Assembly: GCF_041601295.1 (NCBI RefSeq)
Contig: NZ_JBFIII010000140.1
Coordinates: 1 to 5,173 of the forward strand
Reading direction: 5' to 3'
DNA length: 5,173 nt
Source: Immundisolibacter sp.
Lineage (GTDB): Bacteria > Pseudomonadota > Gammaproteobacteria > Immundisolibacterales > Immundisolibacteraceae
Shown here: one piece after another, positions 5,040 through 5,173 of the stretch
Layout: each line of letters starts with the position of its first letter
Position numbering within the stretch: the first letter of the stretch is position 1
Notes under the pieces: model-generated
What the model was told of the DNA's origin: nothing
Seen by the model: only the letters and a program-made list of their open reading frames with translations
Databases searched by the model: none
Made by a program: the position numbers and the translations under genes

Positions 5040-5173
5040 GTGTCGCTGGATGATTTTCTCGCCGAGGTCCGTCGGCGTAGCGAAGCGGCGCTCGAACGAC
5101 TGTTGCCGCCGGTTTCCCCGCCCATTGCCGATCTGCCCGCCGCGATGCGCTATGCCGCGTTGGGGGGTGGCAA
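5040..5173 (+). CDS. ispA: Farnesyl diphosphate synthase, N-terminal fragment (3'-truncated by the window)
   Basis: Start of a polyprenyl synthetase family enzyme; IspA condenses DMAPP/GPP with IPP to give farnesyl diphosphate, the precursor of ubiquinone and undecaprenyl lipids. Reading from GTG 5040, 44 codons are visible, beginning MSLDDFLAEVRRR and ending in AAMRYAALGGG plus the first two bases of a Lys codon. This matches the family's conserved LxxAMRYAxLxGGKRxRP motif, which binds the isoprenoid diphosphate. The catalytic DDxxD motifs lie beyond the window. The start is 8 nt after the xseB stop, with only a weak ribosome site (GAG 5026-5028), so translation is probably coupled to xseB. 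The position directly after xseB supports ispA over other prenyl synthases. Confidence 0.88.
   Translation, partial: MSLDDFLAEVRRRSEAALERLLPPVSPPIADLPAAMRYAALGGG

Noticed and set aside
1..5173. CRISPR array, tRNA, rRNA, insertion sequence, toxin-antitoxin or phage-defence genes
   Set aside because: No regularly spaced repeats, no cloverleaf-like sequence, no transposase or defence motif seen on either strand.

Overview
This GC-rich window looks like part of a bacterial chromosome where an aromatic/hydrocarbon catabolic cluster abuts housekeeping genes. All genes are on the + strand. The xseB-ispA pair at the right end, compact operons and codon use suggest a Gammaproteobacterium (possibly a betaproteobacterium). 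The two ring-hydroxylating dioxygenase (RHD) beta subunits, the RHD alpha subunit and an AlkB/XylM-type hydroxylase suggest a degrader of polycyclic or alkylated aromatics, for example something like Immundisolibacter. That genus guess is inference only.

Layout. Positions 1-392 hold the C-terminal part of an RHD beta subunit whose start is outside the window. Positions 408-1745 encode a complete RHD alpha subunit with an intact Rieske centre and mononuclear iron site. Positions 1762-2304 encode a second, divergent RHD beta subunit. Positions 2315-3445 encode a membrane di-iron hydroxylase of the AlkB/XylM family, starting at TTG. These four genes are 10-16 nt apart, each downstream start has a Shine-Dalgarno sequence at or near the previous stop, and they read as one transcription unit.

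A 169-nt gap (3446-3614) follows. It holds an FNR/Anr-like palindrome, a possible extended -10 at the distance expected for a class II activated promoter, and an inverted repeat ending in six T that could instead be a terminator. Next is a second membrane di-iron protein, of the fatty acid desaturase/carotene hydroxylase type (3615-4550), with lower GC than its neighbours over its second half. A 189-nt non-coding stretch with several small hairpins separates it from xseB (exonuclease VII small subunit, possibly leaderless) and ispA (farnesyl diphosphate synthase, cut off by the window end).

Inferred function: the alpha and beta subunits form a dioxygenase that cis-dihydroxylates an aromatic ring, and the AlkB/XylM-like protein hydroxylates an alkyl or methyl carbon, perhaps on the same class of substrate. 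No ferredoxin, rubredoxin or reductase is present, so electrons must come from proteins encoded elsewhere. The desaturase-like protein may be a third catabolic oxygenase or may modify membrane lipids. xseB and ispA are unrelated core genes marking the edge of the catabolic region.
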